Shown in pieces: positions 35,262-45,846 of a DNA stretch of 64,000 bases; positions within the stretch are counted from its first letter, which is position 1, and each line of letters starts with the position of its first letter. A program made the position numbers and the translations under genes. The DNA lies in assembly GCA_903813345.2 (NCBI GenBank), contig CAIIXF020000008.1, positions 26,208,822-26,272,821 of the forward strand, read 5' to 3'. Source of the stretch: Owenia fusiformis (taxonomy: Eukaryota > Annelida > Polychaeta > Sabellida > Oweniidae). The notes beneath the pieces are model-generated. The model was not told where the DNA came from and made no database searches. It saw nothing but the letters and a program-made list of their open reading frames with translations.

Positions 35262-36010
35262 AGTCCCCATATAAGGTCTAAATCACTTTGGCTTATACTG
35301 TAGTCTTACTCAGTGTTATATGGAAGAATGTGAAACTTATTTTAATTGCTAATTATGAATTTATATAAAACTAACTTTTATAACTAACTTTTAGAGATCA
35401 CATATATATTCTAATAAGCGATAATTCAAACCAATGCATAGCATTCATCCTCACATGATTTTGGTGAAAAATTAAGAAAATTGGTTCAAGAATAGGCGAG
35501 AAATGAACTCGTCAATGCTTTAAAATGGTTCAGAGAAAAATGTATTTCAAAATTTCTTCTTTCCTCCCGTATTTTTGACTGAAATCTCCCTTAATCTACC
35601 GTGTTTGAGCTAAATCTACAGTCAGTAACCTTGATTATTGGACTTCTTTCTTTTACTTTCAGTTTTACAGCAGGGAAATGTATATTTTCTGTAAAAACTG
35701 AGCGAGCAAAGGAACCCTCATAATACTTGTTCAGGGCCAACTTACATCATGGGCTTTTAATAATCAGCCTGATTACTCATTAATTTTTGTCATATTCTTT
35801 TGTTTTCCCATTTCATTTGACTAAATGAACTTTCATTTAACTTTTATTCACCATGACCTCGTTCAAAACCAATTTCAGGTTGGCAGGTCTGACGTTAGTT
35901 GCAAAATATTTTTGATATGCAAAACCATTGAAGTGGCGCATCATTAAAAAAAATTCAACTTTTATTTGAAAAATGGCGGGAAATTTGATAACGAGAAATG
36001 AAAAAATTCA
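35262..36010 (+). repeat. Third copy of the 15.8/29.6 kb dispersed repeat
   Basis: Words such as AAGTCCCCATATAAGGTCTA, CACTTTGGCTTATA, CATCCTCACATGATTTT and TGGTTCAGAGAAAAATG follow the order of 15822-16140. The matching right part (AAAATATTTTTGATATGC...) resumes at about 35900. About 320 bp of unrelated DNA (35565-35885) lies between them, which suggests an insertion or rearrangement. Confidence 0.72.
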
Positions 36011-36149
36011 AAAAATGAATTTAACCCTTACCCCAAAAAATGAATTTAACCCTAAGACCATGAATATGTGTGTCAAAAATGTAAAATAAATTAAAAAATG
36101 AATTCCATAAATAAATAAATTTTTCTATGTCAAAATATAAAAAAAAGAA

Positions 36150-37900
36150 TTTAATTCTAACCTTAACTCTAACCCTAACCATCCCCAACCCTATTAAACC
36201 AGATGGAGTTTTAAATGATTACCTAACCCTGACCTACCCACTGAGGACACAGGACGCGTACCAGACCCTAATGATACAGGGTCTACTTGGCAGGAGCAGC
36301 GATCGCTATCAGTAGGGTCTGGCACATGAACACCGCTCCTGCAAAGAGAAATGAGTTAACCGTAGCCTTAACCCTAACCCTAATTACCAACCCCAACCCT
36401 ATCAAACCAGATGGAGTTTTAAATGATTACCTAACCCTGACCTACCCACTGAGGACACAGGACGCGTACTAGACCCTAATGATACAGGGTCCAATTGGCA
36501 GGAGCGGTAATCGCATACCAGACCCTAATGATACAGAGTCCACTTGGCAGGAGCAGCGTTCGCATACCAGACCCTAATGATACAAGATCCACTTGGCAGG
36601 AGCGGCAATTGTGTACCAGACCCTAATGATACAGGGTCCACTTGGCAGGAGCGGCGTTTGCATACCAGACCCTAATGATACAGGATCTACTTAGCAGGAG
36701 CAGCGATCCCTAACCAACCCTATTAAACCAGATGGGGTTTTAAATGATTACCTAACCCTGAACTACCCACTGAGGACACAGGACACGTACCAGACCCTAA
36801 TGATACAGGGTCCACTTGGCAGGAGCGGCGATCGTGTACCAGACCCTAATGATAGAGGGTCCACTTGGCAGGAGCGGCATTCGTGTACCAGACCCTAATG
36901 ATACAAGGTTCACTTTGCAGGAGCAGCGATCGCTATCAGTAGGGTCTGGCACATGAACACCGCTCCTGCAAAGTGAAATGAGTTTAAACCGTAACCTCAA
37001 CCCACCCTAACCAACCCTATTAAACCAGATGGGGTTTTAAATGATTACCTAACCCTGACCTACCCACTGAGGACACAGGACACGTACCAGACCCTAATGA
37101 TACAGGGTCCACTTGGCAGGAGCAGCGTTCGCATACCAGACCCTAATGATACAAGATCCACTTGGCAGGAGCGGCAATTGTGTACCAGACCCTAATGATA
37201 CAGGGTCCACTTGGCAGGAGCGGCGTTTGCATACCAGACCCTAATGATACAGGATCTACTTAGCAGGAGCAGCTATCCCTAACCAACCCTATTAAACCAG
37301 ATGGGGTTTTAAATGATTACCTAACCCTGAACTACCCACTGAGGACACAGGACGCGTATCAGACCCTAATGATACAGGGTCCACTTGGCAGGAGCGGCGA
37401 TCGTGTACCAGACCCTAATGATAGAGGGTCCACTTGGCAGGAGCGGCATTCGTGTACCAGACCCTAATGATACAAGGTTCACTTTGCAGGAGCAGCGATC
37501 GCTATCAATAGGGTCTGGCACATGAACGCCGCTCCTGCAAAGTGAAATGAGTTTAAACCGTAACCTCAACCCACCCTAACCAACCCTATTAAACCAGATG
37601 GGGTTTTAAATGATTACCTAACCCTGACCTACCCACTGAGGACACAGGACACGTACCAGACCCTAATGATACAGGAACCACTTTGCAGGAGCGGCGATCG
37701 TGTCCCAGACCCTAATGATAGAGGGTCCACTTGGCAGGAGCGGCATTCGTGTACCAGACCCTAATGATACGAGGTCAACTTGGCAGGAGCGGCGATTGCG
37801 TACCAGACCCTAATGATACAGGGTCAACTTGGCAGGAGCGGTGATCACATACCAAACCCTAATGATAAAGTGTCCACTTGGCAGGAGCAGCGTTCACGGT
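36150..37900. repeat. 49-bp repeat array with 569-bp higher-order unit and telomere-like words
   Basis: Units of 49 bp begin AGACCCTAATGATACAGGGT (seen at 36471, 36520, 36569, 36618). They alternate with a spacer that starts at ATTAAACCAGATGG (36193, 36401, 36722, 37019, 37291, 37588). The block 36722-37290 is repeated 569 bp later almost without change. The left end has runs of the telomere-like CTAACC and CCCTAA. Each 49-bp unit holds an inverted pair GACCCT...AGGGTC. Some carry a longer stem, CACTTTGCAGGAGC with GCTCCTGCAAAGTG (about 36910-36980 and 569 bp further). It is not coding. Confidence 0.93.
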
Positions 37901-38148
37901 TCACGTACATCTTTTATTGACTCAGATGTCATCACAATGACATATTAGTCAGTACAATGTACAATATACAAAAATAACTTAGACTAAACTAACTACAAAA
38001 TACAAAATGTAAACAACATGACAAATGCAAAAATATAAGTTATGAGTCAAGTTTTAAATACAGCATAAGAAAATGTAAAATATCAGTGTGATGTATCATT
38101 GACACAATGTTCATCCAACACATATACAATGTATGAATTAAAGATCAT
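37901..38148. other. AT-rich sequence, possible LINE 3' tail
   Basis: The start (ACATCTTTTATTGACTCAG) resembles reversed LINE 3' ends that carry AATAAA-like words. I cannot support this further. Confidence 0.3.
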
Positions 38149-38760
38149 TGCCAGGATCAATAAATGACTATGTCTGTTGAACTTGGCAACATGCACACAT
38201 GGCACCACCAACATTTCTGGTACATGGTACAGATGCTAATACAAGATGGCAAGTGGAACCATGTTGAGCATTAATAGACATTATTATAACATGGACATCC
38301 AACATGCCATGCTACAGCCAATAGCCATATTTATCACATGACAACATGCTGTACTTGGTAAGTTGTGAACTTGGGATCACTTGAATCAAGGTACTTGGCA
38401 CACATGCAAATATAAGATGGCAAGTATGCCAATGCAACATGTATAAATCAACATGCACATCCAACATGCGAACATGGCAGTACTCACAAATTCTGATACA
38501 TGTACACATGCTAAAACAAGATGCCATGTCCAACCAAAATAGTACATGTTCCAATCTAGAATAAATCTTGAATTATCACTTGCACATTCAACATGCCATG
38601 TTGAGCCAGTTGCTCTGTCTTTCACATGCTAGACCAGTAGCATCTTGTCAGAAAGGTACTTGCTAAAATATTGCCATGTTACAAACAAGTATATGCCAAG
38701 TGACTGCATCTTGTAGATATTACCACTTGGCAACATGGCAGAACATGGCATGTTTGGACC
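38149..38760. repeat. CATG-rich diverged repeat block
   Basis: The block is dense in words such as AACATGC, ACATGG, TACTTGGCA, AAGATGGCAAGT and GCCATGTT. These are the same short words, partly in reverse complement, as in the 91-bp satellite at 33 kb. No fixed period can be seen. It may be an old, decayed relative of that satellite on the far side of the 49-bp array. Confidence 0.5.
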
Positions 38761-39088
38761 CGGTGGACATAAATGCAAGAATTGGCTAGAGACTCGAGTA
38801 AACTGAACACACCTGGCTCAATAGCCATCTGAGGAACTGTTTGGGTAGACCGCGCAATTAAGCAAGTTTCTCCATCTCGTAGGGCTGACAGTACATTGAT
38901 GAAACACTTTTAAAGATGTCATTTTAAAAGCAAAAAAGGCTCCAAAACGTAATAAAATATGTAGTTTGGATGTTCATTTATGTCTGTGGATTATATTTTA
39001 TACCACAAACACTTATAAATACCTGAAATTTGCAATAAAAGTGCCCAAAAATTGTTGTTTCGAAATTCCCCATTTTTCCTGTATCGCG
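38761..39088. other. No gene seen
   Basis: Non-coding. It contains the fragment GGCTAGAGACTCGAGTAA near 38783, shared with the 14.8 and 19.8 kb inverted pair. Confidence 0.5.
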
Positions 39089-39230
39089 CTAGTCACGTGA
39101 CCCTTACGCGTAGCAGGCAATGCCTAGTATTACAGATATTACAGTACATATTTCAACATGTTCAATATGGCAAACATCAGCGATTCTGACTCCCGGGTTC
39201 TGGGAAATGGCTATATATAAATCGGCGAGA
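39089..39230 (+). promoter_or_regulatory. Possible promoter: GTCACGTGAC E-box and TATA
   Basis: The palindromic USF/TFE-type site GTCACGTGAC (about 39093-39102) lies in a CpG-bearing stretch (CGCGCTAG, TTACGCGTAGC). About 110 bp later GGCTATATATAAATCGG supplies a TATA-like box. The first ATG after it starts MSKYASKRADMDFRQ before a stop. It may belong to a dead gene (next entry) or be chance. Confidence 0.25.
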
Positions 39231-39269
39231 GGGTGTTATTTAAGGAGGACCATTTAAGGAGGGGAAACA

Positions 39270-39780
39270 TGTCCAAGTATGCCAGTAAAAGAGCAGATAT
39301 GGACTTTAGACAAGTACTATGACGGAGAATCAACTAAAAAAATGTGCGTTCTGGAATGAACCCGTTGCCATTGACTGAGAATCCCAGCGATCCTATAATC
39401 CTACTCAGTTTGAATTTAGACGCGGAAAACAGGTTATGAAAACGGGCTCTCTGCAAAGTTATCAAATTTTGAAAATATGGATCTTGTTTTTGAGTGGCTT
39501 AACAAGCATTCGGATACAAGACTTGGCGCTATCTCTTGTCAAATACACGCAGACTTGCAGTAAATTGGCCATTGCAAATTGCAAAATCAGATCGTCAAAT
39601 TAATCGCTTCGTTTTTAAACGTATGCTTCACATCTTCATCCAAAACTTTAGGATTCGATAGAGATAAGTTAAAACTTGTACAGGAAGAAATGGGAGATCC
39701 TACCTTAATTTAGAATCGCTGATTTCTCTGGACAAATTCCGAGAAGAAATTGTTCAACATCGCGATCAGCTCAGACTAAA
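39270..39780 (+). pseudogene. Unrecognised coding-like relic
   Basis: Pieces in changing frames look coding, for example MSKYASKRADMDFRQ, YNPTQFEFRRGKQVMKTG, MDLVFEWLNKHSDTRLGAIS and GFDRDKLKLVQEEMGDPT. They are separated by frameshifts and stops. I do not recognise the family. It may be a decayed transposase or a processed gene copy. A chance run is also possible. Confidence 0.2.
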
Positions 39781-40361
39781 CTTACATGTCGTGCATGTCA
39801 CTCTGAACTCACGTGATAAAATACGGCATTTTGATTGGTTACTACTCGTGTTGTCATGACGCGAAAAACAATAGTAAACACTGAATATGTTAATGAACTG
39901 TCATATATGGAGCAATTGTCTTTCTGATTGGTTAACTTTACACGCCTCCTAAATGAATATAGTAGTCGTAGTAAATGATTCATTGATAACTCTGAAAGTG
40001 GGCGTGACCAGCTTTATTTTGACACCAAATTCAAGATGTTTCAAATAAAAATGGCCTCGCAAGACAAGGTTGAAATATCGGCAGTTTGATACTGATATGG
40101 TCTACGATAGATCAAAATTGACTGCCCCGCGTCATATGTCACGTGAGCCTATATTTGTTGAAAAATGAAAGAGATAGTGACACTTTTTAATCTTAAGTTA
40201 ATACCAATATTACAAACACATATCTATTTTTTTCGGATTTATTTCTTCATTATACATACATTTGTTTTACACTGCATTGATTTATTTTTGCAAAACCTTT
40301 GCTATTAGATCTTTAAATTAATAAAAAATAAAATACTATGACCTACAAGTCGAGAATAAAA
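39781..40361. other. No gene seen
   Basis: AT-rich non-coding DNA between the coding-like relic and the 40.4 kb element. Confidence 0.45.
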
Positions 40362-40697
40362 TACTCTGTGTGCATAGTCTAGTTATAAACTACACTCTGC
40401 CAAGTATAGACTATATTACACTTTAGCAGCTCTGCCCCCACGACCAGTTCTTGTGACAAGTTTGGTCATAAATTATTTCTAACCTACCAGACTGATCCTT
40501 TCTCAACCAACCAGCAAGCTGGAAGGAACTTGCTAAATGCTTGCTATCGTCAGATGAAATGACCATATATAGAAAGTCATCCATATTTCGCCGACAAACT
40601 CTGATTGGTTCGGTGAGATCAGAGATTTATTATAAACTGAAAGAGTAAAAATGAAGCTCTGTTTTTGAGAAGCGAAGTTAAACAAATGCAAAGGGTA
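40362..40697. mobile_element. TACCCTG...AGGGTA family element, full length, older copy
   Basis: It runs from TACTCTGTG to AAAGGGTA and follows the 43701-44071 copy throughout (AGTCTAGTTATAAACTACAC, CTGCCCCCACGACC, CTCTGATTGGTTCGGTGAG, GAAGCGAAGTTAAAC). The flanks AGAATAAAA and AGACAAAAA agree at 7 of 9 positions, a decayed 9-bp duplication. The right junction again reads AAGG/GTAAGA. Confidence 0.85.
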
Positions 40698-41610
40698 AGA
40701 CAAAAAAGGTACCCTGATCTCTGCTTGTGTGTTTTGATTTTTTGTCCTAAAAAAGGCAGCCAAATTTTGCAATCACGACATTTAACACACAGTTGAGATA
40801 GATCGGCCCTAAAGATCTCATATTATTGTAATCTAATGGAACTACTCAAAGCTGACTCGAGGCAAATAAAAATCCTTGGACATCAACAATTTGGTTTATT
40901 CCTCATGTTTCTTTTATCTGACTTTATCACTTTCCAGATAAATAACTTTCTATTGTTCTTGTCAATTTTGATGTGATTGTGATTAAATTTGTGAAAACAA
41001 AAAACAAAAACAACAAAATTTCATTAAAAGTACATGTACATTGCTTAATATCAGTATGACTGCAGCTGGGACTAAAAATAAAAGTGGGAATGTTCAGTTT
41101 TGTTGAGGTGCTTCGGGATGACCATCAGTAGTTGACTGAAGCTTATCTATGCCACATTAGCAGCCAGTTATCATATATTGAGCATGTAGTTCTATATTAC
41201 TGTAACTGGATGATATACCTACTTGCTTGGTTTTTTTCAGATATTTATAGTTAACATTCATATTTTCTATACTTCATTGTTTTTGTATCTCTACTTTGTT
41301 CTTTTGACTGGTAATTTATCATTGTATGGTTTTTCACTATCATATATATTCACAGTCCTCACATCATTATTGATTTTCAACATCTGTTTTAATTATTTTC
41401 TCGGGGACATTTAACTTATGCAACTCTAGTTTCATCTATTTTAATCATCACATTTGATAACACACCAGGTGCTGTCATATCTCTAATTTATATTTCAGAA
41501 GTCGGAAATATGTTGTCTTCAAAATGAAGTTGTCCGTAATAGATGTGCCTAATGACATCATGGGCTAGAAAATACATCATATATTCTTCGGATTATTTCA
41601 CAAATCATTG
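40698..41610. other. No gene seen; upstream of Smaug first coding exon
   Basis: AT-rich DNA directly before the Smaug initiator exon. It may contain part of a 5' UTR, but I see no clear acceptor or promoter. Confidence 0.4.
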
Positions 41611-41854
41611 ATGACATCGTCTGAGATTTCAATGACTTACGACATCATGAAGTCGACGCACATGTTCCGAGACCAAGTAAATACAGTTACTGGCTGGTTC
41701 AGAGCATGGAACGAATGTGAACAAACAGTGGCATTATTTTCATTGCTTAGGAAAATTTCACCAACTCAGTCAAAGTTTCTCTCTCAAGTCCTTAAGCAGA
41801 GTTTAATTGGATGTACAGAAGTTGACACTCTCGAGAAGGAGGCAAATAACCCAG
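41611..41854 (+). CDS. SAMD4: Smaug / SAMD4 translational repressor, first coding exon
   Basis: The exon ends at donor CCAG/GTAAGA (phase 1). In-frame ATGs occur at 41611, 41635, 41647 and 41662. The last gives [18 protein letters not shown], which matches the start of vertebrate SAMD4A (MMFRDQVGVLAGWFKGWNE) and is the likeliest initiator; the first would add 17 residues. The next residues ([20 protein letters not shown], then a short gap, [13 protein letters not shown]) match CEQTVALLSLLKRVSQTQAR and LHVLEREANSP. This is the first half of Smaug similarity region 1, the N-terminal dimerisation and partner-binding domain. Smaug binds hairpin SRE elements in mRNAs and recruits deadenylase and translation repressors in the cytoplasm. 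SAMD4A and SAMD4B arose in vertebrates, so the symbol here is the family name. Confidence 0.93.
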
Positions 41855-42007
41855 GTAAGACCACAATTTTTTTGATGAAAGGGGGGTTATCATTCAAGTG
41901 TGTCATAGTTAAAGGAACAACAAAGGAGGTAAAAATTGCACAATTCTCTCCTTTGTTTTCATTAAACATCAAGGTTATGTGTAAATTGTTAACTTTAGCC
42001 TCAGTCA

Positions 42008-42136
42008 CATTTGCTCTACGATGGCCGTAGCTTCACAAAATCTATAGAAAATCGACATCATATTGCTTATCCCTATATTTTATGCTGCATATTTCTCTCT
42101 ATTTAGGGAAGCTACAGCCGCCGTAGAACAAAGTTA
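42008..42136. repeat. Inverted repeat with about 25-bp arms in Smaug intron 1
   Basis: TTTGCTCTACGATGGCCGTA with GCTTC (from about 42010) pairs with GAAGCTACAGCCGCCGTAGA-ACAAA (to about 42135), with roughly four mismatches. The loop is about 75 bp. It may be a short foldback element. Confidence 0.65.
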
Positions 42137-43054
42137 ACATACATCTTTTATTGACTTTGAAACATGTCAGTTTCTCCGACATAATGTTCCTTTAGATTAT
42201 TCAGGGCATATGAAGTGATAATAGGCAATAGGGCTATACAGTTACAACTTTTCAGTGAGTAACAAAATTAAATATCTCCATGTTACTTCCAATACATCAT
42301 CATTCTATTCTATACTTGTAATGAATTTCACTTCAAAGATTAATTGATAATGATATTCATGATGAATCCAATACTCCAATTCGCGATAAGAGTTCAGGTG
42401 GTAATTTACATAAGATATCTCCCATGATGCATCGCTTTGGAAGTGACAAATTTTTATTGGTTCGCCGAACGACTCGATTACTCTAAACGTCCAGAGATTG
42501 CAAAGTCAAAGGTTACGATCCGCTAATTTCATCAGTCGATGATTACATCATATGTATGTGTAGCATCAAAATGCTAGACAATTACTCAAACAAAATTTCA
42601 ACATATTCTGATAAACCTAGCATGAATCTTGACATATTGACAGTTTCTCAGCTTCCGATCTACCATCAGCCCTCAAGCATAGTTATATGATCCAATCTAT
42701 TCAACAATCAAAAAGATAATCGGAGATTCTAAGTAATATTTATTTATATTTTTTTGATCTTCAATGGCGTCTGAGCAATTTCTGGGAAATCAGTGATGTC
42801 CCTGGAATTGGACGGCATTTTCAACTACAGATTTCTTCGGATTTGGGATTTTAGTTCAAAAAGCATCTTTGTATATCTTAATTACATACATATATCTATC
42901 ATTTGTGCAAATGCAACTCTCCATATATGTTTAATAAAGCTTCAGTGCGGCATTGAAAATCGCACCCCTGTGTAATCCAATGTGAAAGAACCTGAATGTA
43001 GACGAAGTTGTACCCTACATGAGAGCTCTTCAAAAGGAAAACTGTAAGGGAGGT
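42137..43054. other. Intronic, no feature seen
   Basis: AT-rich intron DNA with a small CpG-bearing patch near 42455-42500. The frame at 42793-42975 has no recognisable feature. Confidence 0.5.
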
Positions 43055-43078
43055 AACTAAACTAAACTAAACTAAACC
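43055..43078. repeat. Microsatellite (TAAAC)n
   Basis: A short run of about four and a half 5-bp units (AACTAAACTAAACTAAAC and so on). Confidence 0.9.
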
Positions 43079-43700
43079 TTATCGCTTATTGGAGTATTGG
43101 GAAGTTTTAACAAATTCTAGAATTCAACTATTAAGGTTCCATATTTATAATTTTAGTCTTGTACAAGGTAGGCAAGTTAAGCCTTTCATGACTAGCCTTA
43201 TTGTAGAAGTTTGCAATTCAATTCTTATTGTATTTTGAAGTGCTTTCTACTTTCTTGGTTTACTAGGGCAGGATGTGAGATTGTTATTGTTGCTAGTGCA
43301 AGTAGCAGTTACCAATATTCTATTTGCCTGCGATATGAGAAAGCACAAAGTCGCAAATTGTCCTATCAAGACAGTGATAGATATCAAACTTTTTATCGAA
43401 ATATTCAAAATCCCTACCATATAATTTACCCAACATGCCTTAAACCAAATCAGATCTTGGCATTGGTCTGTTTTTCCATCTGTAAATATTTCAAGTTGAG
43501 TCTAGGTAGGTGGTTTCCTGGAATCTTATGACAAGATTTTTGAGGCACCTATACAGACAGATGCCAAAACACAAATCTGTTTGAGATGACAACAATTGAA
43601 TAGTTTTTTTCTCACTTTTGTCTCATAAGTTTTAGGAGGGTCTAAAATGGTAATTCATGCTCTTGTGCAGGAACTAATTTGGAACATTTCAGAATCAGAA

Positions 43701-44071
43701 TACCCTGCGTGCAGAGTCTAGTTAAACTACACTCTGCCTAGTAGAGACCATATTACAGTTTAGTAGCCCCGCCCCCACGACGGGTACCGGTGACAGTTTG
43801 GGTAAATCACTTTTGACCTTCGCGCTGACCTTCCACCAATCAGTGAGCTTGAAGAAACATGCGCCAAATGCGTTCTAATTAAATATGCGCAATTCATTGG
43901 TCAATTTCGGGCTCAACGATGACGTCAGAAGGAATGACCATTTAAAGAACGTCGGTCAAATTTGGCCGACGAACACTGATTGGCGCGGTGAGTTCACAGG
44001 TTTATTTTAGTTTGAAAGAGTGAAGACGAAGCTCTCTTTTAAGAAGTGAAGTCAAACGAATGCAAAGGGTA
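43701..44071. mobile_element. 371-bp TACCCTG...AGGGTA element with 9-bp duplication
   Basis: The best copy of the family: ends TACCCT and AGGGTA, flanked by GAATCAGAA on both sides (43692-43700 and 44072-44080). Inside are CCAATCAGTG (about 43848) and its perfect reverse complement CACTGATTGG (about 43973), that is, two facing CCAAT boxes. It also holds GATGACGTCA, GCCCCGCCCCC and GGTACC words. It is non-coding. A 9-bp duplication fits Mutator-like elements among known superfamilies, but no transposase is present. Confidence 0.9.
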
Positions 44072-44495
44072 GAATCAGAACTGAATATAAGTTTTATTGT
44101 TGAATTTTATAAATGTACTTAAGGATATTAAACCCTCAAGGAGACCTTGATTGTTAATCCAATTCTAAATAGGACAAACTTGTTAAAGTCTATTATATGC
44201 AGTCTTAATGGTGGATAACTAAGAAATAGAAGGTCAGATATGTTAAAATGGCATAGTAATCGAGTTTGTAATGGCAATACAGGAAATAGCTTCTAACATT
44301 TCTCAGGGCTCATACTGATACCAAGGGCAACATTTTGAAAACATGAGTAGATTGAGATGGTCAGAAAACTGATTCCAAGTGAAACACAAGAATGAATTAT
44401 TTGATTTTTCTAATCACAGCACTGTCTCATAATTATAATTTACAATACTGTTGAACTTTATTCTAAAGAGCTACTTTTTGTTTGTATAAATGATT
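44072..44495. other. Intronic, no feature seen
   Basis: Plain AT-rich intron DNA between two mobile elements. Confidence 0.5.
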
Positions 44496-45846
44496 CAGTG
44501 GCGTAGCCAGGATTTGTCAGGGGGGGGGTTCTAATATTTTCTGCCAAATTTGCCAAATGTGCTTAAATTTTGCCAAATTTGCTTAAGTTTTGCCAAATTT
44601 GCTTAAATTTTGCCAAATTTGCTTAAATTTTGCCAAGTTTGCTTAAATTTTGTCAAAGTTTCAATTTTACCAAATTTGCTTAAATCTTGCCAAATTTGCT
44701 TAAATTTTGCCAAATTTGATGAAATTTTGCCAAATTTGATGAAATTTTGCCAAATTTGATGAAATTTTGCCAAATTTGATGAAAATTTGCCAAATTTGCT
44801 GAAATTCTGCCAAATTTGCTGTATGTTTGCCAATTTACCTCAATTTTGCCAAATTTGCTTAAATTTTGCAAAGTTTTCTTAATTTTAATTTAAATCTTAT
44901 TTAATCTAATTTAATTAATTTTTGACAAGTTTCTAAAATTTTACTTAAATTTTGCCAATTTTACTTAAATGCCAATAATGGATAAATTTTGCCAAAGTTT
45001 CATTGTTGCCAAATTTTCATAATTTTTGCCCATTCGCTACAATTTAAAATTTTACCAAATTTTCTCAAGTTTACCAAATCTCAAACAATTGCAAAAGCAA
45101 AAAATAGGTAAAATATCCCAAGACCAAGTTCATTTATTTGGGCAGATTTTTTTAAATTTGGACCCAACATACCACAAATTCACAGAAATTAGCAGACATA
45201 GAACCCCCTGCCCCTCCCCCAATTTTAAATCGCTTGTACAACGAGCTTTATAAATAAATAGGAGCCAAAAATCAGTAAACAACTCTGTGTGAGTGATCTT
45301 TATACTTGCTCTCTGATCTAACTACAGCATGAAAAAATAAGAACGTTGTAAGTAAGAATTTTCTAGCGTTCACAATTTTGGTGCATCACGGCCCAGTGTC
45401 ACAACAAAATTCTCTGCAGATTTATATCAAAAATTAGACCATTTTGACGTTATGTACAACAATCAGATAATTTCAACTTGGTAGGTATGCTTTGTTTGTG
45501 CATTTGAATTCATTTTGAAGATATTACTTCAGAATTTCAGGCCTAAAGTGCAAAGAGCATACCTATTATCGCCCATTATTGATTAGAAGTTTTTTGTTTT
45601 TCTGTTTTTTTTAAATCTTTTTTACTCAAAATGAAGCTATAAATCTCATATATTTTTCTTCTTGACATATAACTCAATTGTCTTTGGGTAATCAAAAACG
45701 ATTAATTATTGAAGGACTGCAAAAATTTTACTCAAAGTTTGGAGGTTTGCATAATTGCCAGAAAGGGTGGGTTTGAATTTTTTTTAGGCAAGATTTGGGG
45801 GGGGGGTTCGCACGAGCCCTACGAACCCCCTCTCCCTACGGCCCTG
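44496..45846. mobile_element. 1.35-kb CAGTGGCGTAGCC element with 5-bp duplication
   Basis: The left end CAGTGGCGTAGCCAGGATTTG and G run face a right end GTTCG...CCCTACGGCCCTG, a diverged inverted repeat. TGATT lies directly outside on both sides (44491-44495 and 45847-45851). The interior is largely a 20-bp minisatellite (next entry) followed by unrecognised AT-rich DNA. There is no transposase. It is the longest member of the family seen at 13608 and 26054. Confidence 0.85.
44540..45020. repeat. 20-bp minisatellite inside the mobile element
   Basis: About two dozen units of GCTTAAATTTTGCCAAATTT, diverging to the right. In one stretch the GCTT is replaced by GATG (about 44715-44790). Because three units equal 20 codons, the array yields artefact open frames on the minus strand with repeated SKFGKI and HQIWQN words. 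Confidence 0.92.

Noticed and set aside
36797-37569. Two nearly identical 67-codon minus-strand frames
   Set aside because: They lie exactly 569 bp apart inside the 49-bp array and reflect the block duplication, not a gene pair.
43211-43531. 106-codon plus-strand open frame in the Smaug intron
   Set aside because: No recognisable domain, no start context or splice support, and composition like the surrounding intron.
44603-44871. Minus-strand frames with SKFGKI and HQIWQN repeats, like a coiled protein
   Set aside because: They are the product of a 20-bp minisatellite that happens to lack stops in these frames.
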